Below, in pieces: positions 40,683 through 51,294 of a stretch of DNA of 64,000 bases (position 1 is the first letter of the stretch; the number at the start of each line of letters is the position of its first letter). Position numbers and translations under genes: made by a program. The DNA lies in the NCBI GenBank assembly GCA_005883615.1, contig VBEC01000016.1, forward strand, positions 1 to 64,000, in the 5' to 3' direction. The DNA comes from Chloroflexota bacterium. Lineage in GTDB: Bacteria; Chloroflexota; Limnocylindria; Limnocylindrales; CSP1-4. The notes under the pieces were generated by a model. The model was not told the origin of the DNA. It was given only the letters and a program-made list of their open reading frames with translations, and made no database searches.

Positions 40683-41642
40683 ATGTCCCGGCTCGGCGGT
40701 CCGCTCCTCGATCGCTTGCTCATCGCGCCGGAGGTTTCCGCCGCGTTGCGCGCAGGCGCGCCCGTGGTCGCCCTGGAGTCGACCCTGATCACTCACGGGC
40801 TGCCTCATCCCCTGAACTTCGAGGTCGCCCGAGCGGCCGAGCACGCTGTCCGCGTGGAAGGTGCCGTCCCGGCGACCGTCGCGATCCGCGATGGGCGGTT
40901 GATGGTCGGTCTCAGCGAGGAGGAGCTCGTGGCCCTCGCGAGCGCCATGGTGGACACGCTCGGCAAGGCGGCCCGGCCGAACCTCGCGGCGGCGCTTGCT
41001 GCTCCGGGCTGGGCGGGCGCAACCGTCTCGGCGACGATGATCGCGGCGCACGTGGCAGGGATCACCGTCTTCGCCACCGGCGGCATCGGAGGCGTTCATC
41101 ATGGCGCTCTCGCAGGTCGGGCACCCACGTTCGACATCTCCCCGGACCTCGAGGAGCTCGCGCGGACTGCGATGGCCGTCGTATCCGCCGGCCCCAAGGC
41201 GATCCTCGATGTTCGCGCGACGATCGAGTACCTGGAAACCCGCGGCGTACCCGTCGTTACGATCGGTCAGGAGGACGTCCCGGGCTTCTTCTCCCGCGCG
41301 AGCGATGTGCGGTCCCCGCTATCGGTGGCGGACGTTGAGGCTGCCGCGCGCCTCACGCGACACCACCTGGACCTCGCACTGGGAGCGGGGATCCTCCTGT
41401 GCGTCCCCGTCCCCGAGTCGGAGGCTCTTTCCCCGGAAGTCGCCCAATCCGCAATCGAGCGTGCCGTTGCCGAGGCGGAAGGCGAGAGGATCTCCGGGCC
41501 GCGGCTCACGCCCTGGCTTCTCACGCGCGTCGCCCAGCTCTCGGAGGGAGCCTCCGTCCGCGCGAACAGGGCGCTGATCGTCAACAACGCTCGGGTCGCA
41601 GGTCAGCTCGCCGCGCGCCTCCAGGGGGTGAACGCACGGTAG
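40683..41642 (+). CDS. psuG: Pseudouridine-5'-phosphate glycosidase
   Basis: VVALESTLITHGLPHPLNFEVA, ATVSATMIAAHVAGITVFATGGIGGVHHGA, DISPDLEELARTAMAVVSAGPKAILDVRATIEYLETRGVPVVT. Confidence 0.95.
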   Translation: MSRLGGPLLDRLLIAPEVSAALRAGAPVVALESTLITHGLPHPLNFEVARAAEHAVRVEGAVPATVAIRDGRLMVGLSEEELVALASAMVDTLGKAARPNLAAALAAPGWAGATVSATMIAAHVAGITVFATGGIGGVHHGALAGRAPTFDISPDLEELARTAMAVVSAGPKAILDVRATIEYLETRGVPVVTIGQEDVPGFFSRASDVRSPLSVADVEAAARLTRHHLDLALGAGILLCVPVPESEALSPEVAQSAIERAVAEAEGERISGPRLTPWLLTRVAQLSEGASVRANRALIVNNARVAGQLAARLQGVNAR

Positions 41643-41679
41643 ACTGTGCCGCCCAGCCGAAGGTCGCCCGAGCCGAGGC

Positions 41680-42786
41680 ATGTCCGCCACGACCACCCCA
41701 GCAGCCATCGAGACGCGCTCGATCCGCCGCGTCTACAAGAGCAAGCCCCAGGATGTCGTTGCGCTGCACGGCGTCGATCTCGACGTTGCACCGGGCGAGT
41801 TCTTCGGCCTGCTAGGCCCCAACGGCGCCGGCAAGACGACGCTCATCAAGATCCTGACGACGCTTCTCCTCCCGACGGCGGGCACGGCCCACGTCTTCGG
41901 CTTCGACGTCGTCGACGAAACCAAACAGATCCGACGGATCATGAACATGGTCACCGGCGGCGAGCAGTCCGGCTACGGCATGCTCCAGGTGCGCGAGCAG
42001 CTCTGGATGTTCAGCCAGTTCTACGGGCTGGGGGCGCGTGAGGGCTGGCGCCGGGTGGACGAACTGGTCGACGCCGTCGGGTTGACCGATCAACGCCGCC
42101 AGAAGGTCTCAACGCTGTCGACCGGCCAGCGGCAAAAGCTGAACTTCGCGCGCGGCCTCCTCAACGACCCGTGGATCTTCTTCCTCGACGAGCCGACGCT
42201 CGGGCTCGACGTGGCCGCAGCGCGCGCCGTCCGCGAGCTGGTCCTGGAGTGGAAGGCGGCGGTGCAGGGCCGCACGGTTCTCCTCACGACGCACTACATG
42301 GCCGAGGCCGACGAGCTGTGCGAGCGTATCGCCATCGTCGACCACGGCCGGATCCTGGCGATCGGGTCGCCGACCGAGCTCAAGCACCGGGTCCAGGCCG
42401 AGTCCATCTTCAGGCTCGAGCTGGACCGCCTCGATTCGGGCGCGGGCGCTGTCGCCCGGCTGCCGGGCGTCGTCAGCGCCACGACTGCCTCCGGCGACGG
42501 CGAGGGAGCCGGCGACGAGCGGCAGACCGTCGAGCTCAACATCGTGCTCCGGGACGATGGCGCCCTGGGCGAGGTGGTCTCGGCGCTGGGCGGTCTCGGT
42601 TCGCACATCCTCGGGCTTCGCAAATCCGAGCCAACGCTCGAAGACGTGTTCGTCGAGCTCGTCGGGCGTGGATTTGAGGAGAACGGTTTGGAGGCTGGCT
42701 CCGGCTCGCAGGCTGACAAGCGCCAGGGAGCATCGGCGGCGACGGCCACCCAGCCGGAAGCGGCCGACCGCGACGAGGTCGCCTGA
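41680..42786 (+). CDS. ABC transporter ATP-binding protein (ABC-2 type exporter)
   Basis: FFGLLGPNGAGKTTLIKILTTLLLPTAGTAHVFGFDV, STGQRQKLNFARGLLNDPWIFFLDEPTLGLDV. Confidence 0.96.
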   Translation: MSATTTPAAIETRSIRRVYKSKPQDVVALHGVDLDVAPGEFFGLLGPNGAGKTTLIKILTTLLLPTAGTAHVFGFDVVDETKQIRRIMNMVTGGEQSGYGMLQVREQLWMFSQFYGLGAREGWRRVDELVDAVGLTDQRRQKVSTLSTGQRQKLNFARGLLNDPWIFFLDEPTLGLDVAAARAVRELVLEWKAAVQGRTVLLTTHYMAEADELCERIAIVDHGRILAIGSPTELKHRVQAESIFRLELDRLDSGAGAVARLPGVVSATTASGDGEGAGDERQTVELNIVLRDDGALGEVVSALGGLGSHILGLRKSEPTLEDVFVELVGRGFEENGLEAGSGSQADKRQGASAATATQPEAADRDEVA

Positions 42787-42788
42787 CG

Positions 42789-43670
42789 ATGCCTCCCAAG
42801 GCCTTCGCCCACCGTCGAGCCGGCAGCCCGCAGGAGGCTGGGCAGTGGGACCGGCGCCATGTCCTCGCCACGGACCTGCGCGCCGTGGGCGGCCGGGCGT
42901 ATCCACGCGTCACGGCCATGGCCCGAGACCGCTCTCACATCGTCTTCGAGCTCGGCATGCCGTTCCTCACGACGACGGCCTTCGTGTACGTCTATCGCGC
43001 CCTGCAGGCACCGCAGCAATATGTCGGCTTCGTCGTTCTGGGTGGGGCAATGACGGCGTTCTGGCTGAATGTCGTCTGGTCGATGGTCGCCCAGCTGCAC
43101 TGGGAGCGGGACCAGGGCAACCTCGAACTGTATTTCACGACTCCGATCGACATCATGAGCATCCTGCTGGGCATGGCGCTGGGCGGGCTGGTCCTGAGCG
43201 CTTCGCGAGCCTTCGTGATCGTCGTCGTGGCATCGGTCCTGTTCGGCGTCAGCTTCGCGGTCACGGACTGGGCCTTGCTGGGGGGCGTCTTCCTGCTCAC
43301 GCTCGCAGCGATGTACGGACTCGGGATGGTGCTGTCGAGCGTGTTCCTCATGTGGGGCCGCGAGGCGTGGCACCTCTCGCAGATGCTGATCGAGCCGGTC
43401 TACTTCGTGTCAGGGCTCAACTTCCCGGTCGGGCGGTTGGGGCTGATCGGCGCCGTGGCCATCGCGACGATCCCGCTCGCCGTCGGCCTGGACGCGATGC
43501 GCCAGCTGGCGTTCGCCGGCGCACAGAGCTTCGGCACGCCGCCGCCATCCATCGAGGCGTTGATCCTGTTGGTCATGACCGTCGTGTTCCTGGGCATCGC
43601 CCGGTTCACGCTGCGAACGTTCGAGAGATTGGCTCGCCAGGAGGGCCGGCTGACGATGCGCTGGCAGTGA
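42789..43670 (+). CDS. ABC-2 type transporter permease
   Basis: Multiple TMs; GNLELYFTTPIDIMSILLGMALGGLV...FLMWGREAWHLSQMLIEPVYFVSGLNFPV. Confidence 0.9.
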   Translation: MPPKAFAHRRAGSPQEAGQWDRRHVLATDLRAVGGRAYPRVTAMARDRSHIVFELGMPFLTTTAFVYVYRALQAPQQYVGFVVLGGAMTAFWLNVVWSMVAQLHWERDQGNLELYFTTPIDIMSILLGMALGGLVLSASRAFVIVVVASVLFGVSFAVTDWALLGGVFLLTLAAMYGLGMVLSSVFLMWGREAWHLSQMLIEPVYFVSGLNFPVGRLGLIGAVAIATIPLAVGLDAMRQLAFAGAQSFGTPPPSIEALILLVMTVVFLGIARFTLRTFERLARQEGRLTMRWQ

Positions 43671-43688
43671 TGGTCGGGTGATGAGGCG

Positions 43689-44627
43689 TTGACTGACCAC
43701 GTTCTGGGCAGCCCGAGCGTCTTCGACCCAGGGCGCGCTCGCCGGCGTGGTCCGTTCGAGGCGTGGCGCGGCTTCGCGACCGCTGTGCGGCTCGGATGGC
43801 TGATGGAGGCCAACTGGACCGACCCGATCCTGTTCTTCATCTATTCCGTGGCCAAGCCGATCGCCTCGGCGCTCATCCTCATCTTCATGCTTGAGGTGAT
43901 AGCCGGCCCGGCCGGGCGCGGACTGCGCAGCTTCGTGGTCGTCGGCAGCGCCCTCTGGACCTTCGTGATCAACGGCATCGCGGGGCTCGGCTGGTCGATC
44001 CTCGACGATCGAGAACGCTACCGGATGCTCAAATACCTGTACCTGAGCCCGAGCGACTTCCTGACCGTCATGCTCGGCCGCGCGGCGGCTCGAATCGGGG
44101 TCGGCGCGATGGGGGCCGTGATCACGCTGGTGGTCGGTGTCGTCGCCCTCGGCGTCCCGTTCGATTGGAACCGTGTCGACTTTCCCCTCTTGGTCGCCGC
44201 GATGGCGCTCGGACTCATCAACGTCACGGCGATCGGCGTCGCGATCGCCGCGATCTGCATCCAGATGCGCCAGGAGGCGTGGAACTATCCGGATGCGTTC
44301 GCCGGCGCCCTGTTCCTTGTCAGCGGAGCTGTGTTCCCGATAGCCGTCCTACCGCACCCGGTGCAGGTCGTCGCGCTACTGAACCCCCTCTCGTGGTGGA
44401 TGGCAGGAGTGCGTGAGGCGTTGTTTCCCGCCGGGCCGTCGTCGATCGGGGGAGCGAGCTCGCTGTACGCCAGCCTTACCGGCCGCATGCAGCCCGGCGC
44501 CGGGGAGATCGTGCTCGCCTTGCTCGTCACCGGGGCCATCGTTACACTCACGGCAGTGCTCGCATTCCAGGCGAGCGAGCGCCGGGCAAAGGATCGCGGA
44601 CTGCTCGACGAGACCACGGGCTCGTAG
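43689..44627 (+). CDS. ABC-2 type transporter permease (TTG start)
   Basis: Six TM pattern; RYRMLKYLYLSPSDFLTVMLGRAAARIGVG...NYPDAFAGALFLVSGAVFPIAVLPHPVQVVALLNPLSWWMAGVREAL. Confidence 0.9.
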   Translation: MTDHVLGSPSVFDPGRARRRGPFEAWRGFATAVRLGWLMEANWTDPILFFIYSVAKPIASALILIFMLEVIAGPAGRGLRSFVVVGSALWTFVINGIAGLGWSILDDRERYRMLKYLYLSPSDFLTVMLGRAAARIGVGAMGAVITLVVGVVALGVPFDWNRVDFPLLVAAMALGLINVTAIGVAIAAICIQMRQEAWNYPDAFAGALFLVSGAVFPIAVLPHPVQVVALLNPLSWWMAGVREALFPAGPSSIGGASSLYASLTGRMQPGAGEIVLALLVTGAIVTLTAVLAFQASERRAKDRGLLDETTGS

Positions 44628-44683
44628 GCGGGCATGGCCGGAAGTGGCGACCGGGCCGATGGCGAAGCCGACGGGGAGGCCGG

Positions 44684-45262
44684 ATGCGAATCTATGACGG
44701 AAGCCCCAGGCAGGACTTCCAGGAGGTCTTCCGCTCGATCGGCGCGTTCCTGGACCAGCGCGGCATGAAGGAAGTGCTGCTGGTCGAGGCGCCCGACGGC
44801 TTCATCGTCCAGGGGCTGGTGACCTCGGGCGGCACCGCCAGCGGCGCATGGTCGGAATCGCTGGGCCAGCAAATGAAAGAAACGCTCACCTTCCTCGACG
44901 ATGACATCGCTCGCTTTATGGAGGAAGCGGTGGCGCGGCGGAAGGCCGGCGGGGCTGCGGGCGAGCAGGCAGCCTGGGCGAAAGCTGGTTTCTACGAGAT
45001 GGCGTTCCGGGTCCTGGGACGGTACATGGATGAGGAGAAGCCGCGGGACGTCTTCTTCTTCGAGCAGAGCGGCGCCTTCGTGGTGCGCCTGTTGATGGGC
45101 AGCCAGCAGGGCAGTCACCATACGCTCGCGGAGTTCACGCGCGAGGACATCGAAGCGATGATCGCGAAGGGACCGGCTCTCCGTCACGAAGCGAAAGCGG
45201 CAGCCGCCCCAGGGACGGGCAAGTCCGACGCGGCCGACGCGCCGGCCGCGACCGGTTCGTGA
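44684..45262 (+). CDS. Uncharacterised protein with two tandem homologous domains
   Basis: FRSIGAFLDQRGMKEVLLVEAPDGFIVQGLV...TLTFLDDDIARFM aligns with FRVLGRYMDEEKPRDVFFFEQSGAFVVRLLM...TLAEFTREDIEAMI. Confidence 0.8.
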   Translation: MRIYDGSPRQDFQEVFRSIGAFLDQRGMKEVLLVEAPDGFIVQGLVTSGGTASGAWSESLGQQMKETLTFLDDDIARFMEEAVARRKAGGAAGEQAAWAKAGFYEMAFRVLGRYMDEEKPRDVFFFEQSGAFVVRLLMGSQQGSHHTLAEFTREDIEAMIAKGPALRHEAKAAAAPGTGKSDAADAPAATGS

Positions 45263-45314
45263 TCGAAATCGAGGTATGCACGCAATCCAGGCATCAACGT
45301 AGAGGAGGTTGTCC

Positions 45315-45470
45315 ATGAAGGCACTCAAGACGGTTGCGGTGGCACTGGGCATCACGCTCGGAGCCCTCGTCGTCATTCCGCTGGTCGTGCTGGCCGGCCT
45401 GTTCGTATGGTTGAAGCTGACCGAGGAGTCCGACGAGGAGGCCCTGGAGCTCGACCAGGAAAGCGCCTGA
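45315..45470 (+). CDS. 51-aa single-TM small protein (absent from the ORF track)
   Basis: SD agaggagg; own translation MKALKTVAVALGITLGALVVIPLVVLAGLFVWLKLTEESDEEALELDQESA*. Confidence 0.75.
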   Translation: MKALKTVAVALGITLGALVVIPLVVLAGLFVWLKLTEESDEEALELDQESA

Positions 45471-46516
45471 GCCAGGCGCAGGCCGAACCGGAGGAGGTAG
45501 CCCCACCCGAGCCGAAGGATTCGGTCGGCTCCACGGCGACCCAAAACGGAACGACGCCCGCCGCATCTGCGGCGGGCGTTGAGCTGTCCCGATCCAGGCA
45601 GTCCGCACGCGAGCGGGAGCGCTGGCTGGCCGAGCTCGCCGTTGTCGGAGTCATGGTGATCTGGGCGGGCAACTTCGTCGTGGTCAAGGCCGCGATCGGG
45701 ATCGTGCCGCCGGTCGGCTATTCGCTCGTGCGCTTCCTCCTGGCGGGGCTCATCCTGTTGGCGATCTGCCAGTGGCAGGAGGGCAGCGTCAAGCTTCCCC
45801 GCTCGGACATCCTGCCCTTGTTCGTGATCGGCGCGATGGGATTTGGCGTCTACCAGATCCTGTGGCCGACCGCGCTCAGTACGACCACTGCAGGCAATTC
45901 GGCGCTCCTCGTGGCCTCCACGCCGATCTTCACTGCCCTCGTCGCGGCCGCCAGTGGTGCCGACGTGCTGACAAGGCGCAGGCTGCTCGGTGCGGTCGTG
46001 GCATTCGCGGGCGTCGGACTCGTCGTCGCGGCCGGCCATGGCCTCGGCGCGCAGAGGATCGCGCTGGGTGACGTCCTGACCCTCGTTGCAGCGCTGTGCT
46101 GGGCGATCTACGTGAGCTTCGGGGCACCGATTCTCAGGCGCCATTCGCCCTTGCGGACGACGGCATGGGCGATCCTGTTCGGGACGATCGTGATGCTGCC
46201 GCCGGGAGCGTGGCAGCTCGCGGGCGTCGATTGGGCTCGCGTACCCCTCGCTCCAGCCGGGCTCGCGGTGCTGTACTCAGGGCTCCTCGCGGGATCGATC
46301 GGCAACGTCATCGTCCTTCGCGGGGTCCAGCTCCTGGGCCCGACCCGCATCACCAACCTCCAGTTCGTGCCGCCGGCCGTCGCCGTCGTGCTGGCGGCGA
46401 TCTTCCTGGGCGAGAGCATCCAGATCGGCCAGATCGCGGGCGGACTCGTCATCGTCGCCGGGATTCTCATCGCCCGACACGAGCGGAAGAGCCATCCACG
46501 GGCGGCGATTGCCTGA
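45407..46516 (+). CDS. EamA/DMT-superfamily transporter (true start uncertain, probably downstream of 45470)
   Basis: GVMVIWAGNFVVVKAAIGIVPPVGYSLVRFLLAGLILLAI and repeated 5-TM EamA units. Confidence 0.88.
   Translation: MVEADRGVRRGGPGARPGKRLSQAQAEPEEVAPPEPKDSVGSTATQNGTTPAASAAGVELSRSRQSARERERWLAELAVVGVMVIWAGNFVVVKAAIGIVPPVGYSLVRFLLAGLILLAICQWQEGSVKLPRSDILPLFVIGAMGFGVYQILWPTALSTTTAGNSALLVASTPIFTALVAAASGADVLTRRRLLGAVVAFAGVGLVVAAGHGLGAQRIALGDVLTLVAALCWAIYVSFGAPILRRHSPLRTTAWAILFGTIVMLPPGAWQLAGVDWARVPLAPAGLAVLYSGLLAGSIGNVIVLRGVQLLGPTRITNLQFVPPAVAVVLAAIFLGESIQIGQIAGGLVIVAGILIARHERKSHPRAAIA
45554..45579 (+). terminator. Strong hairpin between the small ORF and the DMT transporter (inside the annotated N-terminus)
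   Basis: acgcccgccgca-tc-tgcggcgggcgt, perfect 12-bp inverted repeat; no T-tract. Confidence 0.45.
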
Positions 46517-47370
46517 TGAGCATCTCTGCCGAGCGAGGCACGGCGCGCCGGCCGCGGGAAGCTCAAAGGGCTGTCCCGATCCCCCAGCTCATCGAAGGCG
46601 AACCGCCCATCGCCGTGCTCGTGGACTACGACGGGACGATCGCCCTGACTGACGTGAGCGACACGATCATGGCGGAGTTCGTGACAGGCGAGTGGGAGGA
46701 GATGGCGGCTCGCTATGACGCCGGTCTGATCGGCTCGCGTCGGCTCATGGAGCTGGAGATGGAGATGCTCGGCGCGGCCGACCCCGCGGCGCTCATGGCG
46801 ACGGCCGCCGCCCAGCCGCACGACGCCGGTTTCGCGCCGTTCGTGGCCCGGGCTCGCCAGGCGGGCGTGCCGGTCGAAGTCGTGAGCGACGGCTACGGCT
46901 TCTTCATCCAATCGGCCCTGGCCGCGCTCGGAGTGTCCGACCTGCCCGTGGTGACTGCTCGGACCACCTTCGAAGGTGGACGGGCGAGGATCGCCTTTCC
47001 CAACGGCCACCCGACCTGCTTCGTGTGCGGCACCTGCAAGCGAAACCGCGTGCTGGCCCACCAGGTGGCCGGGCGCGCGGTCGTGTTCGTGGGCGACGGT
47101 GAGAGCGATCGATACGCCGCCGGTTACGCGGATGTGGTGTTCGCCAAGCGATCGCTCGTCCGTCTTTGTCTGGAGAACGCCTGGCCGTTCCGGCGCTGGA
47201 CCGAGTTCGCCGAGATCGATGACTGGCTGGCGGAGACGCTTGCGGCGTGGCGCTTCGACGCCGCTGCCATCCCGTCCCCCGGTTCTCGAGCGTTCTACTG
47301 CGGCCCGGAGGTCTGGGGCCCCGGCCTTGGGGATCCTCCGCCACCGGTCGCGAAGGACAGGGATCGATGA
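46516..47370 (+). CDS. HAD-IB phosphatase, MtnX-like
   Basis: AVLVDYDGTIALTDVSDTIM, VPVEVVSDGYGFFIQSAL, CGTCKRNRVLAHQ, VVFVGDGESDRYAAGYADVVFAK. Confidence 0.88.
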   Translation: MSISAERGTARRPREAQRAVPIPQLIEGEPPIAVLVDYDGTIALTDVSDTIMAEFVTGEWEEMAARYDAGLIGSRRLMELEMEMLGAADPAALMATAAAQPHDAGFAPFVARARQAGVPVEVVSDGYGFFIQSALAALGVSDLPVVTARTTFEGGRARIAFPNGHPTCFVCGTCKRNRVLAHQVAGRAVVFVGDGESDRYAAGYADVVFAKRSLVRLCLENAWPFRRWTEFAEIDDWLAETLAAWRFDAAAIPSPGSRAFYCGPEVWGPGLGDPPPPVAKDRDR

Positions 47371-48044
47371 CGTCCTCGGACCGGCGTCTGATCGACCGCC
47401 GGACCCTCGATTGGGTGACTCTCGACGTCGGCGAGACGATCATCGACGAGACCCGTGCCTGGCGAACCTGGGCCGAACTCCTCGCGGTGCCCTTCCTCAC
47501 CCTCGCGGCCGCCCTGGGCGCAGTCATCGAACGGGATGACGTGCACCAGTCGGCTTTCGACCTGGTGGATCGGGCGGATTGGCGGTCACGGATCGCCGAA
47601 TTCGAGGTGCGGTACGGCGCCTTTCGGCGCGACGACCTCTATCCCGATGCCCTGCGGGCCATGGCGGGCCTGAAGGCAGCAGGCTTTCGTGTCGCGGTAG
47701 CCGGGAATCAGCCGGCGTCTCGGACCGCCGAGCTGCGTCGACTTGGGATCGACGCTGAGCTCGTGGTGATGAGCGACGAGCTTCGGCTTGCCAAGCCGGA
47801 CCTGGCCTTCTATCGGCGGTTGCTGGAGTTGCTCGGCGATCCCGCGCCGGAGCGCGTCGCCTACGTCGGCGATCGGGTCGACAACGACGTGCTGCCAGCC
47901 CGCGTGGCGGGCCTGCGCGCGGTCTGGGTCCGGCGTGGGCCGTGGGGGGTGATCCAGTCGCTGCCTGACAGGTCTGCGGCGGACCTCGTCGTCGGCTCGC
48001 TGGACGAGTTGGCCCGCCGGCTCGCCGGGCCTGCCCACGAATGA
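47367..48044 (+). CDS. HAD-superfamily hydrolase
   Basis: WVTLDVGETIIDETRAW, FRVAVAGNQPASRTAELRRLGID, LAKPDLAFYRRLLELL, VAYVGDRVDNDVLPARVAGLRAVWVRRG. Confidence 0.9.
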   Translation: MTSSDRRLIDRRTLDWVTLDVGETIIDETRAWRTWAELLAVPFLTLAAALGAVIERDDVHQSAFDLVDRADWRSRIAEFEVRYGAFRRDDLYPDALRAMAGLKAAGFRVAVAGNQPASRTAELRRLGIDAELVVMSDELRLAKPDLAFYRRLLELLGDPAPERVAYVGDRVDNDVLPARVAGLRAVWVRRGPWGVIQSLPDRSAADLVVGSLDELARRLAGPAHE

Positions 48045-48114
48045 GGGTGCTCGAGCTCTTCCAGCTCGGCTCTGTGGCGGCGCGGAAGTTGCCCGGGGGC
48101 GCCTGATTCGGTAG

Positions 48115-49839
<1,725 letters not shown>

Positions 49840-49896
49840 GGTCCGGCTGCAGTTCGACAGCCAGGCGAACCTGCCGATCCCATCGAGCGAACTCCA

Positions 49897-50295
49897 GTGG
49901 ACCCGGCAATCCTCGTCGGAGTTCTCTCGGGGCTTGCGCTCGCATGGGTCCTCCTCGTGCTGCTGCTGTGGGTTCTCCGGCCGCGCGATGCAAGGCTCCG
50001 CGATCTCGTACGGATCGTCCCGGACGTGCTTCGGCTGGTACGCCACCTGCTCGCGGACAGGGCGGTGCCGGGGCGCGTGCGGGTCGCGCTGGCCGTGCTG
50101 CTCGTGTGGCTGGTCAGCCCGATCGACCTGATCCCCGAGTTCATCCCCGTCCTTGGGCCATTGGACGACGTCGTGGTTGCGGTCCTCGTCTTGCGCTACG
50201 TTCGGCGCCAGCTCGGAGAGCCGGAGCTCAGGCGCCGCTGGAGCGGCACCCCCGAGGGCTTCCGCCTGTTGACTGCAGTGCTCGGTGCCGCCTGA
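49897..50295 (+). CDS. YkvA/DUF1232-like membrane protein
   Basis: RVRVALAVLLVWLVSPIDLIPEFIPVLGPLDDVVVAVLVLRYVRR. Confidence 0.9.
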   Translation: MDPAILVGVLSGLALAWVLLVLLLWVLRPRDARLRDLVRIVPDVLRLVRHLLADRAVPGRVRVALAVLLVWLVSPIDLIPEFIPVLGPLDDVVVAVLVLRYVRRQLGEPELRRRWSGTPEGFRLLTAVLGAA

Positions 50296-50296
50296 C

Positions 50297-50313
50297 CGCC
50301 CGGAATGCGGGCG
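50297..50313 (+). terminator. Short terminator-like hairpin
   Basis: cgcccg-gaatg-cgggcg followed by ttgcttc, directly after the DUF1232 gene. Confidence 0.45.
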
Positions 50314-50389
50314 TTGCTTCGACCCGGCGTAGAATCCGCGCACGAACACACAGGTGGCTGAGCGCCTTCGAAGTCGGACAGGAGTCCCC

Positions 50390-51061
50390 ATGAAGATCTT
50401 CCTCGACACAGCGGATATCGACGAGATCCGCACCGCGGCGCGCTGGGGCGTCCTCGACGGGGTGACGACCAACCCGACCCTCTACGCCAAGGTGGGCGGT
50501 GCCTCGTACGACGCGATCCTCCAGGAGATCTGCAAGATCACGCCCGGCCCTGTGTCGGCAGAGGTGGTCGCCGAGGACGTCGACGGCATGCTCACCGAGG
50601 GCCGCCATTTCGCCAAGCTGGCGCCGAACATCGTGGTCAAGGTGCCCATGAGCGAGGAAGGGCTGGAGGCCATCTCACGCTTCGCGGACGAGGGCATCAA
50701 GACGAACTGCACACTGGTCTTCTCGTCCAACCAGGGGCTGCTCGCGGCGAAGGCCGGCGCTAGCCTGATCTCGCCATTCGTCGGCCGGCTGGACGACATC
50801 AACCAGGACGGCATGATCGTCATCCGCGAGCTCGTCGAGATCTTCGCGGTGCACGGCATCGACGCCGAGGTCCTGGCTGCCTCGATCCGGCACCCGCAGC
50901 ACGTGACCCAGGCAGCCCTCGCCGGTTCGGACATCGCGACGCTGCCGTTCAAGGTGCTGCAGCAGATGGTCCGCCACCCGCTCACCGACAAGGGCATCGT
51001 GCAGTTCCGCAAGGACTGGGAGTCCGCCCGAGCCACGCTGGCTGCCAAGAAGGGCGACTGA
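50390..51061 (+). CDS. tal: Transaldolase (short, FSA/Tal subfamily)
   Basis: MKIFLDTADIDEIRTAARWGVLDGVTTNPTLYAKVGG...NIVVKVPMSEEGLEAISRFADEGIKTNCTLVFSSNQGLLAAKAGASLISPFVGRLDD. Confidence 0.97.
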   Translation: MKIFLDTADIDEIRTAARWGVLDGVTTNPTLYAKVGGASYDAILQEICKITPGPVSAEVVAEDVDGMLTEGRHFAKLAPNIVVKVPMSEEGLEAISRFADEGIKTNCTLVFSSNQGLLAAKAGASLISPFVGRLDDINQDGMIVIRELVEIFAVHGIDAEVLAASIRHPQHVTQAALAGSDIATLPFKVLQQMVRHPLTDKGIVQFRKDWESARATLAAKKGD

Positions 51062-51183
51062 CCGAACGGCGGCGCACCTGGGGAGGCGCTCGGGCCGGTA
51101 GGGGACGAGAACGAGATCTGGCGGCTCCAAACCGGAGCCTGATCGATTCGCGGGCGAACGGCGAGAAACGTGGTCGGGCGATG

Positions 51184-51213
51184 TTGACGAACGGCTGTTC
51201 GACCCGGTATGCT
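51184..51213 (+). promoter_or_regulatory. Candidate promoter of rho
   Basis: ttgacg - 18 nt - tatgct, about 80 nt upstream of the rho ATG. Confidence 0.45.
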
Positions 51214-51294
51214 CCATGCATCCCACCTCGACCTCCGCAGCGGCGCGATTCCGCGCGAGACACGAGGGACCTCCCTTCAAGGTGATGCCCACCC

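Noticed and set aside
44285-46144. 619-aa minus-strand ORF
   Set aside because: Spans three well-supported plus-strand genes in antisense.
47367-48044. HAD protein with DVGET instead of DxDGT as a degenerate enzyme
   Set aside because: DVGxT variants are common among HAD hydrolases and the other motifs (AGNQ, K, GDRVDND) are intact.
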